A stretch of DNA of 64,000 nt from Colocasia esculenta (Eukaryota > Streptophyta > Magnoliopsida > Alismatales > Araceae): NCBI GenBank assembly GCA_014218235.1, contig CM024764.1:68857184-68921183 (forward strand), given 5' to 3'. The notes under the pieces were generated by a model, which was not told the origin of the DNA, did not search any database, and saw nothing but the letters and a program-made list of their open reading frames with translations. This document shows, piece by piece, positions 1-10,299 of this stretch. The position numbers were made by a program, and so were the translations under genes. Each line of letters starts with the position of its first letter. Position 1 is the stretch's first letter.

Positions 1-1924
1 TGCCGTGACATTCCAAGATGTTCAGGGTATTATGAAGAAGGTTAGTAGTGCTTGTAGTACCGATCTTCCTCGGCTGGTGCCGGTACCTCCATCAAAATTA
101 ATGGGTATGCCACCCTTTCCTCCTCCTCTTTTTTTTTTTTCTTTTTTTCTTTTTTTTTTAACATCTTCATCTCAACTTTCTAGCTACTCCCGCTTTGAGG
201 ATTGATGGAGACAGGGACAATGAGACTCGCCCTGACGTTCCATCTTTTTCTAGTAATAGGAGGGCCGAGAAAGCCAAAGAGATCATCTATGCTTCCTCGA
301 GTGGTCCATTCTTCGCCATTCTTCTTTTTTTATCATCACCATTCACAGTGATTTTCTTTTAATATATATGCCTTGCCCTTCTAGGCTCCTTCATTTCAGA
401 TGATGAAGCCAATGAGGCAGGTACTCCTCCAGTTCCTTTGGGTGAGCATAATTCTTCACCTGAAAGTCCCTCTATCCTTCATGGAGAAGAATATGGGAGT
501 ACTTCACAAGCAGCTGCCGGCGCTTTGCCTGAAGAGGATGGTGATGAAGCTCCTTCTCATTTTGGATTTTTCGGGATGGCAGAAGCATGTGGTGACAACC
601 CGGGTTTTACATATACTGAACTGGGGGCTTCGATGGAACAATGTTCTTCCATTCCTATCGAAGTCTATATCCTAAGACCTGTTGAAGAGCCCGCTGCTAC
701 AGAAGTGGCCCCTTTTGGTGAGCTTATTTTTTTTTGAGCTCATGTAGTCTTCTCTGACTTCTCCTCTTTTTTCCTTTCGTATTATTCATGGTGACCTTTC
801 CCTTGTTGTATTTTCTTTACAAGGGCAAGAATTCTGCGAGCAGCTTTTCGAATGGGGGACAATGGATTCATATTCAGCCTCCGCGGCGGATTTTTCTTTA
901 CCGCCTTGGGGGGTTGATATGAGTCCATTTTTATAACTTCCATTTCATTCTGCATTTCAAGTAGGAGGTGCCGCGAGTGGCGATGAAGGCTTCCAGCAAA
1001 CAGATCACACTTCCGAACCTTCAACCTTCCCATCTAGTGCGGAACAATTTAACCCATATCCATCACATTTCCCCAGTTCATCTCAAGAATTTTATCCTGG
1101 GCCATCAAATTTTATTCAACCCTCGGAGCCCGAGGTTGAGGAGGCAAGTGAAAATCCCTTTCCAGGTGAAATGTGCTAGACTTCATGCCTTGTATCTTTC
1201 ATCTGGAGCTTCGCTAGCTTTTCTTTGCTAACTATTTTCTCTTGCTATTTGCTACTATTTTTTGGCAGATGCTGCACCAGATTCAGACGAAGATAGGTCT
1301 CCGCCATTAGAAATTGGCGCCTGTTCCGAACATGGTATAGGATGGCCCACAAGGGATCAACCAGCCCCATTTTTTGATGATGATGGCTGTTGGCAATTCC
1401 TCGTTGGCCGAATAGGAGAATTGGTGGACTCAGCAGACCCGTCACCTATTGAGATTATCCGGCAGGCGCTTGAGAAACATACCGAGTCTGCCTTTAGCAT
1501 GGGGATCTCCCAGGAGTGTTGGATGAAGTTTGTCAACGACACTTGGAATAAAGCATATCGCCGCCGTGTCAATATGGCCTGGGCTCCTTATGATCAGCGG
1601 ATCCATGCTTTGGAGAGTGACATGTGCTCCTTATCCAGCGATATTGATAATGGTGACTTCCGGGTTGCTGAAGTGCGCAAGCGTCGGAAGACACGAGAGT
1701 TGAGGATGGCTGCGAGAAGTGAGATTATTGCCCGGCTAGAACACGAGCTTGGTGAGGCGAGATCTTCTCAGGATCAGGATGCCAGAGATGAAGTCAAAGA
1801 CTCCGAAGAGGAGGCCATCATTGCTAACAGCAGAGATGATTCTCGCCGGTCCAGGTCTTTTAAAGCCAAAGAAGCCGAACGATTGAAGAGGAAGAAGCCT
1901 TCCTGCCTTTGTTTTACAGCATAG
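1..1924 (+). CDS. Antisense multi-exon gene (aORF) of element A, 5' part outside window
   Basis: Coding segments on the strand opposite to element A, between its pol and 3' LTR. Supported exons are about 1-104, 184-303, 400-717 (or from 385), 824 to about 922, 965-1165 and 1269-1924 (TAG). Junctions have GT/AG ends and nearly all split a codon after its first base (phase 1), and the frame stays open across them. Introns include 105-183, 718-823 and 1166-1268. The join after about 922 is unresolved: an in-frame TAA lies at 934-936 and the implied intron is too short for normal splicing. The protein is acidic and Ser/Pro-rich, then ends in a charged, coiled-coil-like tail with terminal KRKKPSCLCFTA. 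Element B carries a homologue with three matching junctions. Antisense ORFs in Tat elements are often linked to plant mobile domain proteins; I cannot confirm that domain here. Function unknown. Confidence 0.6.
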
Positions 1925-2097
1925 CACTTGTATATTGAGCTTGCTGTCTTTGATCTCCTTTCTATTTTGTATGTGATATCTGTCACCCTCTGTAAGTTTG
2001 TAATGTGGTGACTTGTAACTTTGTGGATGTATGAATGAAGGACTGAGAAATCCTCCTTTTCATTTTCTTTTTCCCTGGTTCCTTTTTTTTCACATTA

Positions 2098-2230
2098 CCA
2101 GCCTTAGTGCCCTCTCGGGTTTTCACGAAGACTAGCCCCCTTTAGCTTTTTCCAACGTGCCCTTTCGGGTTTTCGCGTTGAGGGGTTACCCATTTTTGCC
2201 TGAAGCTCCTTTTGGGTTTTCACCTCAGCC
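2098..2230 (-). other. Structured-RNA candidate: three GNRA stem-loops, copy A1
   Basis: Read on the minus strand (element sense), three units have a 5' arm, an A-rich stretch GTGAAAA or GCGAAAA, then CCC-GNRA-GGG or a variant, then a 3' arm. Middle unit: CAACG pairs with CGTTG around CCCGAAAGGG. The other two use a GAGA loop and a degenerate AAAA form. Outer arms pair apart from isolated mismatches. The role is unknown. Confidence 0.6.
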
Positions 2231-2820
2231 GGATTTTTTGATTTTTTTTACCCTCAAGAACACAATGAATTGTATTCTTAAGTCCATCGGGGTATCTCTA
2301 TTTTCAACCTCTTTTTCATTTTCATTTTTTTTTTGACTTGACTGTTGAGTACTTGACTGACTTGGATAGTTGAATGGATGAGGGTTTAGTAGTGGAATGG
2401 GTGGTGATCTGGTTGTGGAATGGGTGGTGGTCTGGCTGTGGAACGGGTGGTGATCATGAATATAGTGGCTTTTCCTTTGTGGTATTTGAACTTGAGTTTG
2501 GATATGGATACGAGATTTGGGTATGACTTAGCTTTGGCCTTGGTTTCAAATGGGCTCTGGAATGGTGTTCATTCTTTGGGCTTTGAATTTTGCCCATCCT
2601 TGATGGCTTGGGACTGGGATAGGGATTTACATTTGGATTTGAACGGCTGGAGAGGAAGAAGGCTTCCTGCCTTTGCTTTTCAGTATGACATTTATGTAGC
2701 AAGCTTGTTGTTTTGCTTTCTTGTCTGGCTTGTGCGTAGAATTGCCGCTCTTTGTATAAATATAAGGTGAAGGACAATGAAAGTCCTCCTTTTTATTTTC
2801 CTTCTCTTTTTTTTCACATT

Positions 2821-2955
2821 ACCAATCTCAGCGCCCTCTCGGGTTTTCGCTAAGACTAGCCCCCTTTAACTTTTTCCAACGCGCCCTTTCGGGTTTTCAC
2901 GTTGAGGGGTTATCCATTTTTGCCTGAAGCGCCCTCTCGGGTTATCACCTCAGCC
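2821..2955 (-). other. Structured-RNA candidate: three GNRA stem-loops, copy A2
   Basis: Second copy of the block in element A. On the minus strand the loops are CCCGAGAGGG, CCCGAAAGGG and CCCGAGAGGG, all of GNRA type. The outer stem of the unit at the right end pairs CTAGTCTTAGC with GCTGAGATTGG entirely by Watson-Crick or G-U pairs, although its sequence differs from copy A1 at several positions. Confidence 0.65.
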
Positions 2956-3110
2956 GGATTTTTTGATCTTTTTACCCTCAAGTATATTGTGAATTGTATA
3001 CTTGAGTCCATCGGGTTATCTCTATTTTTTTTAACCCCTTTTACTTTCTCTCTTTTTTTTTGAATTGACTAGTGAGCACTTGACTGGTTCAGGTAGTTAA
3101 ATGAATGAAG

Positions 3111-3579
3111 GTTTGGTTGTGAAATAGGTTTGAGCGTGAATATGGTGGCCTACCTTTGTGATATTTTGAATTTGAATTTGGATATTGGTATGAGATTTGG
3201 GTTTGTTTTGGCTTCAAGTTTTTAGTTTTGGGTATTGATATGGACTTTGGCATGGAGTTTAGGTTTGGATTTGAGGTTTTGGGTTTGAATTTCGCCCATC
3301 CTTAATGGCTTAGGGCAGAGATAAGGGATTTGCATTTGGATTTGTATTAGAGTTGAGATTGGGTTTGTTTTTGGATTTGGATATGGACATGTCAGTTTAT
3401 CTTTGTGGTATTCTGGATGGGATATGAGATTTTGATTTTGCTTCTGGATTTTGGATGTAGGATTTAGGTTGATTTGGTTCTGGACTTGGTTTTGGTTTTG
3501 ATTTTGGGTTTTAGTTTTAATTTTGGTTTTGGTTTTGGTTTTGATTTTGATTTTTGGTTTTGGTTTTAATTTAGCCTAC
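3111..3579. other. Low-complexity T/G-rich stretch with TTTTGG repeats
   Basis: No gene seen. The sequence drifts into repeats of GGATTTGG and, at about 3,480-3,560, near-perfect TTTTGG runs (CCAAAA on the element strand). The same tract appears as CCAAAA at 28,378-28,455 in element B. Confidence 0.7.
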
Positions 3580-4390
3580 CTTGGTGGCTTGCTGACTGTG
3601 AATTTGGGATTGTATTTGAATATGAGTTGCCTTGATGGCCTTGGGATATGAACTTGGAATTTGAACTTGATGTCATATCACCCACCATGGTGGTTTACTG
3701 ATGGGACTTTGGGTTTTGAATTGGCTTTGGATATGACTTAATGGCTGGCATGATGTAGCCTACCCTTGTGGTTTACTGGCTATGATTTTGGATTGGATTT
3801 GGTATAGCCTGCCTTGATGGCTTTTGACTATGGATCAGAATTTGGATTTGATGTAGCCTACCTTTGTGGTTTGCTGGCTATGGATTTAAATTGAATATAG
3901 TATAGCCTACCTTTGTGGTTTGCTGGCTATATTTTGGGATTTGAATTTTAGATATAGCCTGCCTTGGTGGCTTGCTGGCTATATTTTTGGATTGAATTTT
4001 GGATGTGGCCTGCCTTGGTGGCTTGCTGGCTATATTTTGGATTGAATTTTTGATGTGGCCTGCCTTGGTGGCTTGCTGGCTATATTTGGAGTTTAGGTTT
4101 GGTGTAGCCTACTTTTGTGGTTTGCTGGCTATGGTTTTGAATTAGACTTGAGTCTGGCCTGCCTTGACGGCTCAATGGCTATGACTGGAATTTTGGGTTT
4201 GTTATAGCCTACCTTTGTGGTTTGCTGGCTATGGTTTTGGATATGGTTTGATATAGCCTACCTTTGTGGTTTGATGGCTATAAATTAGGGATTGGGTTTG
4301 GACATGCCTGCCTTGGTGGCTTTCTGGCCATGGATTCGGGATTTGGATTTGGCATAACCTACCTTTGTGGTTTGTTGGTTATAGTTTTGG
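3580..4390 (-). repeat. Minisatellite of hairpin-forming units, element A
   Basis: About 15 units of roughly 45-60 bp, each centred on a motif of the form ATAGCC-TACC-tttgt-GGTttgct-GGCTAT. Two main versions alternate, one with ACC...GGT and one with GCC...GGC, so the inner arms usually change together. Outer arms also vary jointly in places, for example TAACC...GGTTA. The array lies between integrase and the hairpin blocks. From 4,391 to 4,646 I see nothing recognisable. Confidence 0.8.
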
Positions 4391-4646
4391 ATTGAATTTG
4401 ATACAGGGACATGAGATTTCCTATTGGCTTTCGAACTTGAGTGTAGGATTTAGATTTGATTTTGATGATGAGAGAGATATGCAAGATAACCCTCCGATCT
4501 TCACTTTGTCATCTGCTTCTGAGGTTTGTGCCTAAAGCGCCCCTGGCTTTATGCTCCTACATGGGTTGAAGGACTTGAGGATTTGGCTCATATGGCAAAC
4601 AAATGGAACTTTTGATTCCTTTGTTCCCACCTGTGACAAGCTTCCT

Positions 4647-6407
4647 TTACATGTTTTTCTGATCCTTTTCGACTTCCCATTCCTTTTGGGTAGCTAGGGT
4701 TTTGTTGGGGTGGTTGGCCAGGAATTCACGCTCTGGAGCGTAATACAATTTCAAGTGCTTCCCGTTGAGTGGAGGAAAAGACACATTACCTTTGTGGTCT
4801 ACCAGCCTGTAAGCACCTCCTTCATATGCCAAAGTGACAATATATGGACCGAGCTAAATGGGCTGCAGTTTGCCACTTGGCTTTCCCGCCATTGCTTCTC
4901 TGCATTTGACCATGACGAGATCCCCCTGTTTGAAGGCTCTGGGTCTTGCTAATTTGTCGAATGCGCGAACCATTCTGGCTTGATATGCTTAGAGAGATTT
5001 GTATGCTTCAAGACGCCTCCCTTCTAGATTGGAGAGCTCTTCGAGTCTTCTTTCCATTTGATCTTGATCTTGACTCTGGAGTTCATTTTGAATTGCCACA
5101 CGATAGGATGTCATTTCAATTTCTATAGGAATCATTGCCTCAGCTCCATAGACTAAGGAGAAAGGCGAACATCCGGTAGGGGTTTTGTATGCAGTTCGGT
5201 AAGCCCATAAAGCTTCAAGAACTTTTTCTCCCCATTCCCGCTTCCTGTTGCCGACTATCTTGGCGAGCAACTTGCAAAGGGTCTTGTTGAAGGCTTCTGC
5301 CAACCCATTGGTTTGTGGATTGTATATTGAGGATGTTCTCCATTCAATATGAAATTTGGCTGCTAAGGCATATATTGTCTTGTTACGGAATTGTGACCCA
5401 TTATCAGATATGATCCTATGAGGGGTCCCAAATCTGTAAACTATGTTTTGCTTGACAAATTTGGCTACTGATTCGCCCGTCACTTCACGTAGCGGGATAG
5501 CTTCAGCCCATCGGAAGAAATAATCCGTGGCCGCCAATATGAACTTGTGGCCTTGAGATGAAGGTGGAAATGGTCCCATAATATTCATACCCGATTCAGC
5601 AAAGGGCCATGTTGGGGCCGTGGGATGCAACGTGTTTGGGGATTTCCTTGGCATTGGGCCAAATGCTTGGCATTGATGACATGTACGGGCATATTGGATG
5701 CAATCCGCGTACATGGTAGGCCAGTAGAAGCCTTTTAGCTTGATATTGATTTTCATCTTTTCTCCTGCCTGGTGTGCACCACATAGCCCGGAGTGAACTT
5801 CTTTCATGATAATTTTGGCCTCTTTGAGAGATAAGCATCTGAGAAGGACTGGCCCTTTCTTTTCATGGACCAGCCTATATAATTGATCTGCTATTATTTG
5901 ATATGATGTAGCTCTGCGTAAGTGCTGAATTCTCTGAGCTCGATCAGAAGGTAACCAACCTTTCTTGATTTTGATGATTGGCTCGCGCCAATCCTCAGAT
6001 TCATTTGTTGTATCTTGCTCTGTAGTGTATACTTCCTCAATTGTAATATTCGACTCAGTGTCGAGGACACTCGGCATGAGTCTTCTGTGGCAGATACTTA
6101 TGTCCAATTCCCCTTCGGGAGGCAATTTTATGGCAGAGGCCAGTTTGGCTAGAGCATTTGCCTGAGAATTTTCACTTCTTGGTATATGGGATATGTCAAA
6201 GAAGTTGAATTGCTTTTTGAGCTTCATGACTGTGGTATAGTATGGAAGCAATTGTGGTTTACGGACTTCATACTGGCCCAATATTTGTCGGATGACCAAT
6301 TGTGAGTCGCCATACACTTGTATGTTTTTGATTCCCATTTCGAGAGCCAATTGAAGCCCAATAATTAGAGCTTCATATTCAGTTTCATTATTTGTCAATG
6401 GCTTCAT
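4647..6407 (-). pseudogene. Integrase plus end of second RNase H, element A
   Basis: The 472-residue open frame (6,407 to 4,989) begins inside the second RNase H: NNETEYEALIIGL, then GDSQLVIR and a NSQANALAKLAS helix. It continues into integrase with an HHCC zinc site (HSGLCGAH, then CHQC), a core with ATDYF, SDNGSQF and NGLAEAFNK as the D, D and E positions, and a C-terminal part. A stop at about 4,989 and another near 4,855 interrupt the C-terminal domain, which continues in frame to about 4,647 (HKGNVSFPPLNGKHLK). Integrase would insert the cDNA copy into chromosomes; this copy is nonfunctional as read. Confidence 0.9.
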
Positions 6408-6972
6408 GAGAGCACATGAGTTGTATAAGATTCCTCCATATGGAGTGACTAAGACGATCCCTGCTCCAGTAGAGACGGTGGTAGAACCATCCGTATAATG
6501 AAGGGTTCAGGAAGCTCTATCGAAATATAATTCCCAAGAGGGTAGCTCAATTGTGGCAACCTCTTCGGGATTTGGACTTTCCTGAATTTGATTTTCTCTC
6601 TCATTTGTAGGGGAGAGAGTTTCCTCTTCTGGAAGATCAGTAGACATGGGTGAATTTTCCGACACTGGATGTGCAACCAGAAATTCAGCCAAGCATTGCC
6701 CTTTGATTGCCCTTTGTGGGATATAGATAATATCGAATTCCATAAGGAGTAAAGCCCATTTCCCGAGCCTTCCTGATAATACAGGTTGCTTCAGCAGATA
6801 CTTGAGTGGATCATATTTGGAGATGAGTTTAACTTCATGAGCCAGTAGATAATGCCTCAATTTCTTGACGGCAAACACCAGTGCTAAGCAGACTTTCTCC
6901 ATTGGTGCATATCGGAGCTCAGGATCGATTAGCTTTCTGCTAAGATAGTATAGGGGTTGCTCTTTACCTTCT
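6408..6972 (-). pseudogene. RNase H and start of second RNase H, element A
   Basis: From the right, the frame covers the end of the RT-linked RNase H (MEKVCLALVFAVKKLRHYLL, then KYDPLKYLLKQPVLSGRLGK) and a tether ending near IKGQCLAEFLVAHP. An acidic linker leads to the second RNase H (WELYFDRAS, TDGSTTVSTGAGIVL). A TGA stop follows FDRAS, but the protein continues in the same frame, so it is a simple nonsense change. Dual RNase H is diagnostic for Tat-type elements. RNase H removes the RNA template during cDNA synthesis. Confidence 0.85.
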
Positions 6973-8330
6973 TCATTTGTTTATGCTAATAGAGCTCCCA
7001 AAGAAGTATCCATAGCCAGCAATTGGTGCCCCTAGTACTGGTGGAGTGAGGAGGTATTCTTTTATTTGCTCAAAGGCCATTTGACATTCTTGATCCCAGA
7101 TGAAGGGAGCCTCTTTCTTCATTAACTTGCCGAAGGGCATACACCTTCCTGAGAGATTGGATATGAATCGCCTGATATAGGCTAATCTCCCTTGGAATGA
7201 CCTTAGCTCTGTTAAATTTTGTGGAGGTGGCAATTGCTGGATTGCTTTGATTTTATCGGGTTCCATTTCTATTCCCCGATATTTGACAATGAAGCCCAAA
7301 AATTTGCCGCTTGAAACCCCGAATGCACACTTCATGGGGTTCATTTTCAATTTGAATTGACGAAGTCTCTCAAAAACACGACAAAGATCATATAAATGGT
7401 CTTCCCGTTTTTTTGTTTTAACGACTAAGTCATCGACATAGCATTCGACTACATCATGAATCATTTCATTGAATATCTTGGTCATGGCTCTTTGATATGT
7501 AGCTCCTGCATTTTTCAAGCCGAAGGGCATTCTTTTGTAATTGAATATACCTTTAGGTGATCTGAAGGCAGTATGATCTTTGTCCTTGAACGCCATTCGG
7601 ATTTGATTATAGCCTGAGACCCGTCCATAAAAGACAAAGCCTCATGGCCGGTTTCAGTGATAGGAACCGGGAAGTCATCTTTGAGACATGGTTTGTTTAA
7701 ATCCCTGTAATCGATGCATATCCGGATTTGACCATTCTTTTTCTTCTTCACTGAACATATTGGCAAGCCAAGTTGGATATATGCATGGCTCGATGAAGTC
7801 TACTTCAGAGAGCGACTTCAGTATTTACTTGAAGTTCCCGCCTTTCCATAAAAGCCGTATGAAGTATAGAAAGCTCATGGCCGGGGTCATATCCATCATT
7901 GTTTCAGTGATAGGAACCAGGAAGTCATCTTTGAGACATGGTTTGTTTAAATCCCTGTAATCGATGCATATCCGGATTTGACCATTCTTTTTCTTCACTG
8001 GAACAATATTGGCAAGCCAAGTTGGATATATGCATGGCTCGATGAAGTCTACTTCAGAGAGCTTGTCGACTTCAGTATTTACTTGCAGTTCCAGTTCATG
8101 CCGCATGCGCCTTTGAGATTGTTTGACAGGCTTAGCCGTATGAAGTATAGATAATTCATGCTCGGCGACTGTTGGCTCCAGTCCCGGCATTTCTTTATAG
8201 TTCCAAGCGAAACAGTCTTGGAATTCCAATAAGAGAGCTTGATAAGATTGCCTTTCTTGTTCATCAAGAATGGCACTGATGATAAGATTGGCCGGGGATC
8301 GTCTTGATTCCCGAGATTGAGTTCAATCAA
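6973..8330 (-). pseudogene. Reverse transcriptase, element A
   Basis: Upstream part: IELNLGNQDDPRP, CFAWNYKEMPGLEP, then fingers VKKKNGQIRICIDYRDLN. The palm has CYVDDLVVKT with the YVDD box at 7,429-7,440, followed by KMNPMKCAFGVSSGKFLGF and the connection region. The finger segment is present twice (see 7,646-8,061), and the frame shifts around the duplication and at 8,079-8,230. RT copies element RNA to DNA; this copy is broken. Confidence 0.9.
7646..8061. repeat. Direct duplication inside the RT finger region
   Basis: The stretch at about 7,646-7,816 is repeated at about 7,893-8,061. Both copies begin GTTTCAGTGATAGGAACC and end CTACTTCAGAGAGC, separated by about 75 bp. They encode the same RT segment (NGQIRICIDYRDLNKP). 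The first copy has small changes, for example CTTCTTCACTGAACATATTG against CTTCACTGGAACAATATTG. It looks like a local tandem duplication after insertion. Confidence 0.85.
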
Positions 8331-9666
8331 TTCATCAATAGTGGGCTGCCCACCGTCTTCAATTTCTTGGGGAGCTAGCTGTAGATCTATAAAATCTTCT
8401 TCGTCATCAGAATTGGCGATGTAGACTTCATAGAGATTTACATCTTCAGAATTTATAAGTGGTGATCACCTGCTGGGCAACACTTCATTTGATAATTCAT
8501 TTAGTGAAGCAGAAGTGGTATCTTGAGAGCTGGAATTGGAGCATTCTTGATTTGTGCTACTGACTTCTGATAATATCCCAACAACATTCACTGTATAGGA
8601 GGATTTGGTATCATAGCCTAACCCTCTTGTATCTCTCCCAGAGAACGGGGGTTGTCCTCGGACTTGGGAAGGGTCCCACAACTGCTTGAAGAAACCCCTC
8701 CGGGAGGCATCTTGTTCCTGAGGGATGTTCTGCTTTTGCACATTTCTTTAATATTTCTGGCATATCAGCCATTTCTTGTATCGGTTCAAGTTGGTTATGG
8801 GCTTTATCTTTCCAGCTGAAATCATCTCCTATGCATGCTTGAGGGATTGGTTCCCCTTTGTAGAAGAGAATCGGCCTTGCTAACTTTCTTGTATTCTTTC
8901 TTTCTTCTTTTCTTTGATAAGTGACGACGAATGTTTTCAACCGTCGGACACTTTGTTCTTGTTTCATGAATGAATTTGCATACAATGGGAGGTAAAGGAA
9001 TGCTCCCATTAATAACTTGACTTATGTGATCAGCTTCATAATTGATACTCCGTCGTTTTGGACGGACTGCTTTGCTTTGAGAGTTCTTTGCAGGCGATTT
9101 GGCTAAGCTTTTGTTTATCACAAAAAGCTCGCCAGTTTCACTATCTTTATTGTGCATTCAATTTGCTTACCCTTCCCTTTAGACAGGGCAAAGGGTTGAG
9201 GGGTTGGCCCTCCGAGATATAAAGGGGCGTCAGTCAAGTTGCATTCATCTTCCCGAAACGGGACTTGATCGGCAAAGACTGTATGCTGCTTCCCCTCTTT
9301 ACATATTTGATGCATTGATGGAGAGTTGACGGAATAACCCCATTTTCATGCAGCCAGGGTCCCGAGCAATACTCTGTATGTTGTATTAGCATCAACAATG
9401 AAGAAGGTTACCCTGGTGATGAAGTCATCCAAGGTTAAGTTGACGGTAACCCTTCCGATGGTTCTCTGAGTTCTGATTGAATCCCGTGATCTTCACATCC
9501 TTTACCTTTTGCATATAGGGCATAAGATATAGAGATTGAAAGGTCTTGTAGGGCATCAGATTGATGGATGCCCCTGGATCAATCAAGATCCGATTTAATT
9601 GAATGTCGTTGACCTTCCCCTTCATATATAAAGGGGTTATGATATGAAGAAGATAGTAGCATATCT
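8331..9666 (-). pseudogene. Protease C-terminal part and protease-RT linker, element A
   Basis: Protease is read at 9,425-9,666: RILIDPGASINLMP holds the D-x-G-A-S active-site signature of retroviral-type aspartic proteases. Next comes the linker with DECNLTDAPLYLGGPTPQP, a basic segment near 8,900-9,150 and a GLGYD motif near 8,620 like that of G-patch regions in Tat elements. Several frameshifts are present. The N-terminal part of protease lies on the other side of the TRIM inserted at 9,667. Confidence 0.75.
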
Positions 9667-9758
9667 TGTAACACCCCATATAAGAATATGTTAAATGGAC
9701 TAAATCAGTAGACTACCAACAATCCGGACTAGTCATTTTAGAGCTCGAGATGGAAAAG

Positions 9759-9822
9759 AACTCTGAAGTTAAGCGTGCTCAGTGGGAGTAGTCCCAGGAT
9801 GGGTGACCTTCCTGGGAAGTCT
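9759..9822 (+). promoter_or_regulatory. 5S-rRNA-derived pol III promoter region in the Cassandra 5' LTR
   Basis: Matches the 3' half of plant 5S rRNA: A-box-like AGTTAAGCGTGCTC (9,767-9,780), intermediate element GGAGTAGTC, and C-box-like AGGATGGGTGACC (from 9,796). All three internal control elements of a 5S gene are recognisable. It is not a 5S gene, because the first half of the rRNA is missing. Confidence 0.9.
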
Positions 9823-9870
9823 ACCAACTGGCACGGTGTTGGGCCAGTTTGCTGGTTGGGTCGTCACAAA

Positions 9871-9882
9871 TGGTATCAGAGC
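9871..9882 (+). other. Primer binding site for initiator Met tRNA (Cassandra)
   Basis: TGGTATCAGAGC two bases after the 5' LTR, complementary to the 3' end of plant initiator methionine tRNA. Confidence 0.9.
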
Positions 9883-10188
9883 CTTACCCAGCCGGAAGTG
9901 CAGGAACTAAGTGCCACACAGGGCAAAGTGCTACGCTATGGGAGCCACCTCTTGAGGCCATAATGGCGCAAAGTGCTACATAGTGGGAGCCACCTCTGAG
10001 CCTGTGGGGGCACCTCTAGAATCCTGCCTGCCTGGGTTTGATTGTGTGCTATATGTGAATAGCGACGAGGACGTCGCTTATATAAGAGGGGTAGATTGTA
10101 ACACCCATATAAGAATATGTTAAATGGACTAAATCAGTAGACTACCAACAACCCGGACTAGTCATTTTTAGAGCTCGAGATGGAAAAG

Positions 10189-10253
10189 AACTCTGAAGTT
10201 AAGCGTGCTCAGTTGGGAGTAGTCCCAGGATGGGTGACCTTCCTGGGAGTCTA
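10189..10253 (+). promoter_or_regulatory. 5S-rRNA-derived pol III promoter region in the Cassandra 3' LTR
   Basis: Same 5S-like segment as in the 5' LTR, with one extra T (CAGTTGGGAGTAG) and one G fewer near the end. Confidence 0.88.
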
Positions 10254-10299
10254 CCAACTGGCACGGTTGTTGGGCCAGTTTGCTGGTTGGGTCGTCACA

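Larger units (their letters stand above)
1985..3110. repeat. Tandem two-copy segment containing the aORF 3' end and hairpin block
   Basis: Two successive copies of about 0.75 kb. Each starts near a sequence resembling the end of the antisense gene; a copy of its last codons recurs at about 2,650-2,690. Each then runs through a T-rich stretch, three CCCTTTCGGG-type hairpins and a conserved CCTCAGCCGGATTTTTTGAT tract. The second copy is not identical to the first, so the duplication is old. Element B has the same two-copy arrangement at 28,975-30,110, so it predates the split of A and B. Confidence 0.75.
9667..10299 (+). mobile_element. Complete Cassandra-like TRIM retrotransposon
   Basis: A 633-bp element with 202-bp and 203-bp LTRs (9,667-9,868 and 10,097-10,299), both starting TGTAACACC and ending GTCGTCACA. 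PBS TGGTATCAGAGC is at 9,871-9,882 and the purine tract ATAAGAGGGGTAGAT ends at 10,096. TATCT target duplications flank it (9,662-9,666 and 10,300-10,304). Each LTR carries 5S-rRNA sequence, the hallmark of Cassandra. There is no coding capacity, so it depends on enzymes made by other elements. It disrupts the protease of element A; the protease frame resumes cleanly on both sides (TDEDM...). Strand follows the PBS. Confidence 0.95.

Noticed and set aside
9759..10253. 5S rRNA genes
   Set aside because: Only the 3' half of 5S is present, twice, inside 200-bp LTRs flanking a PBS and purine tract; this is Cassandra, not rDNA.
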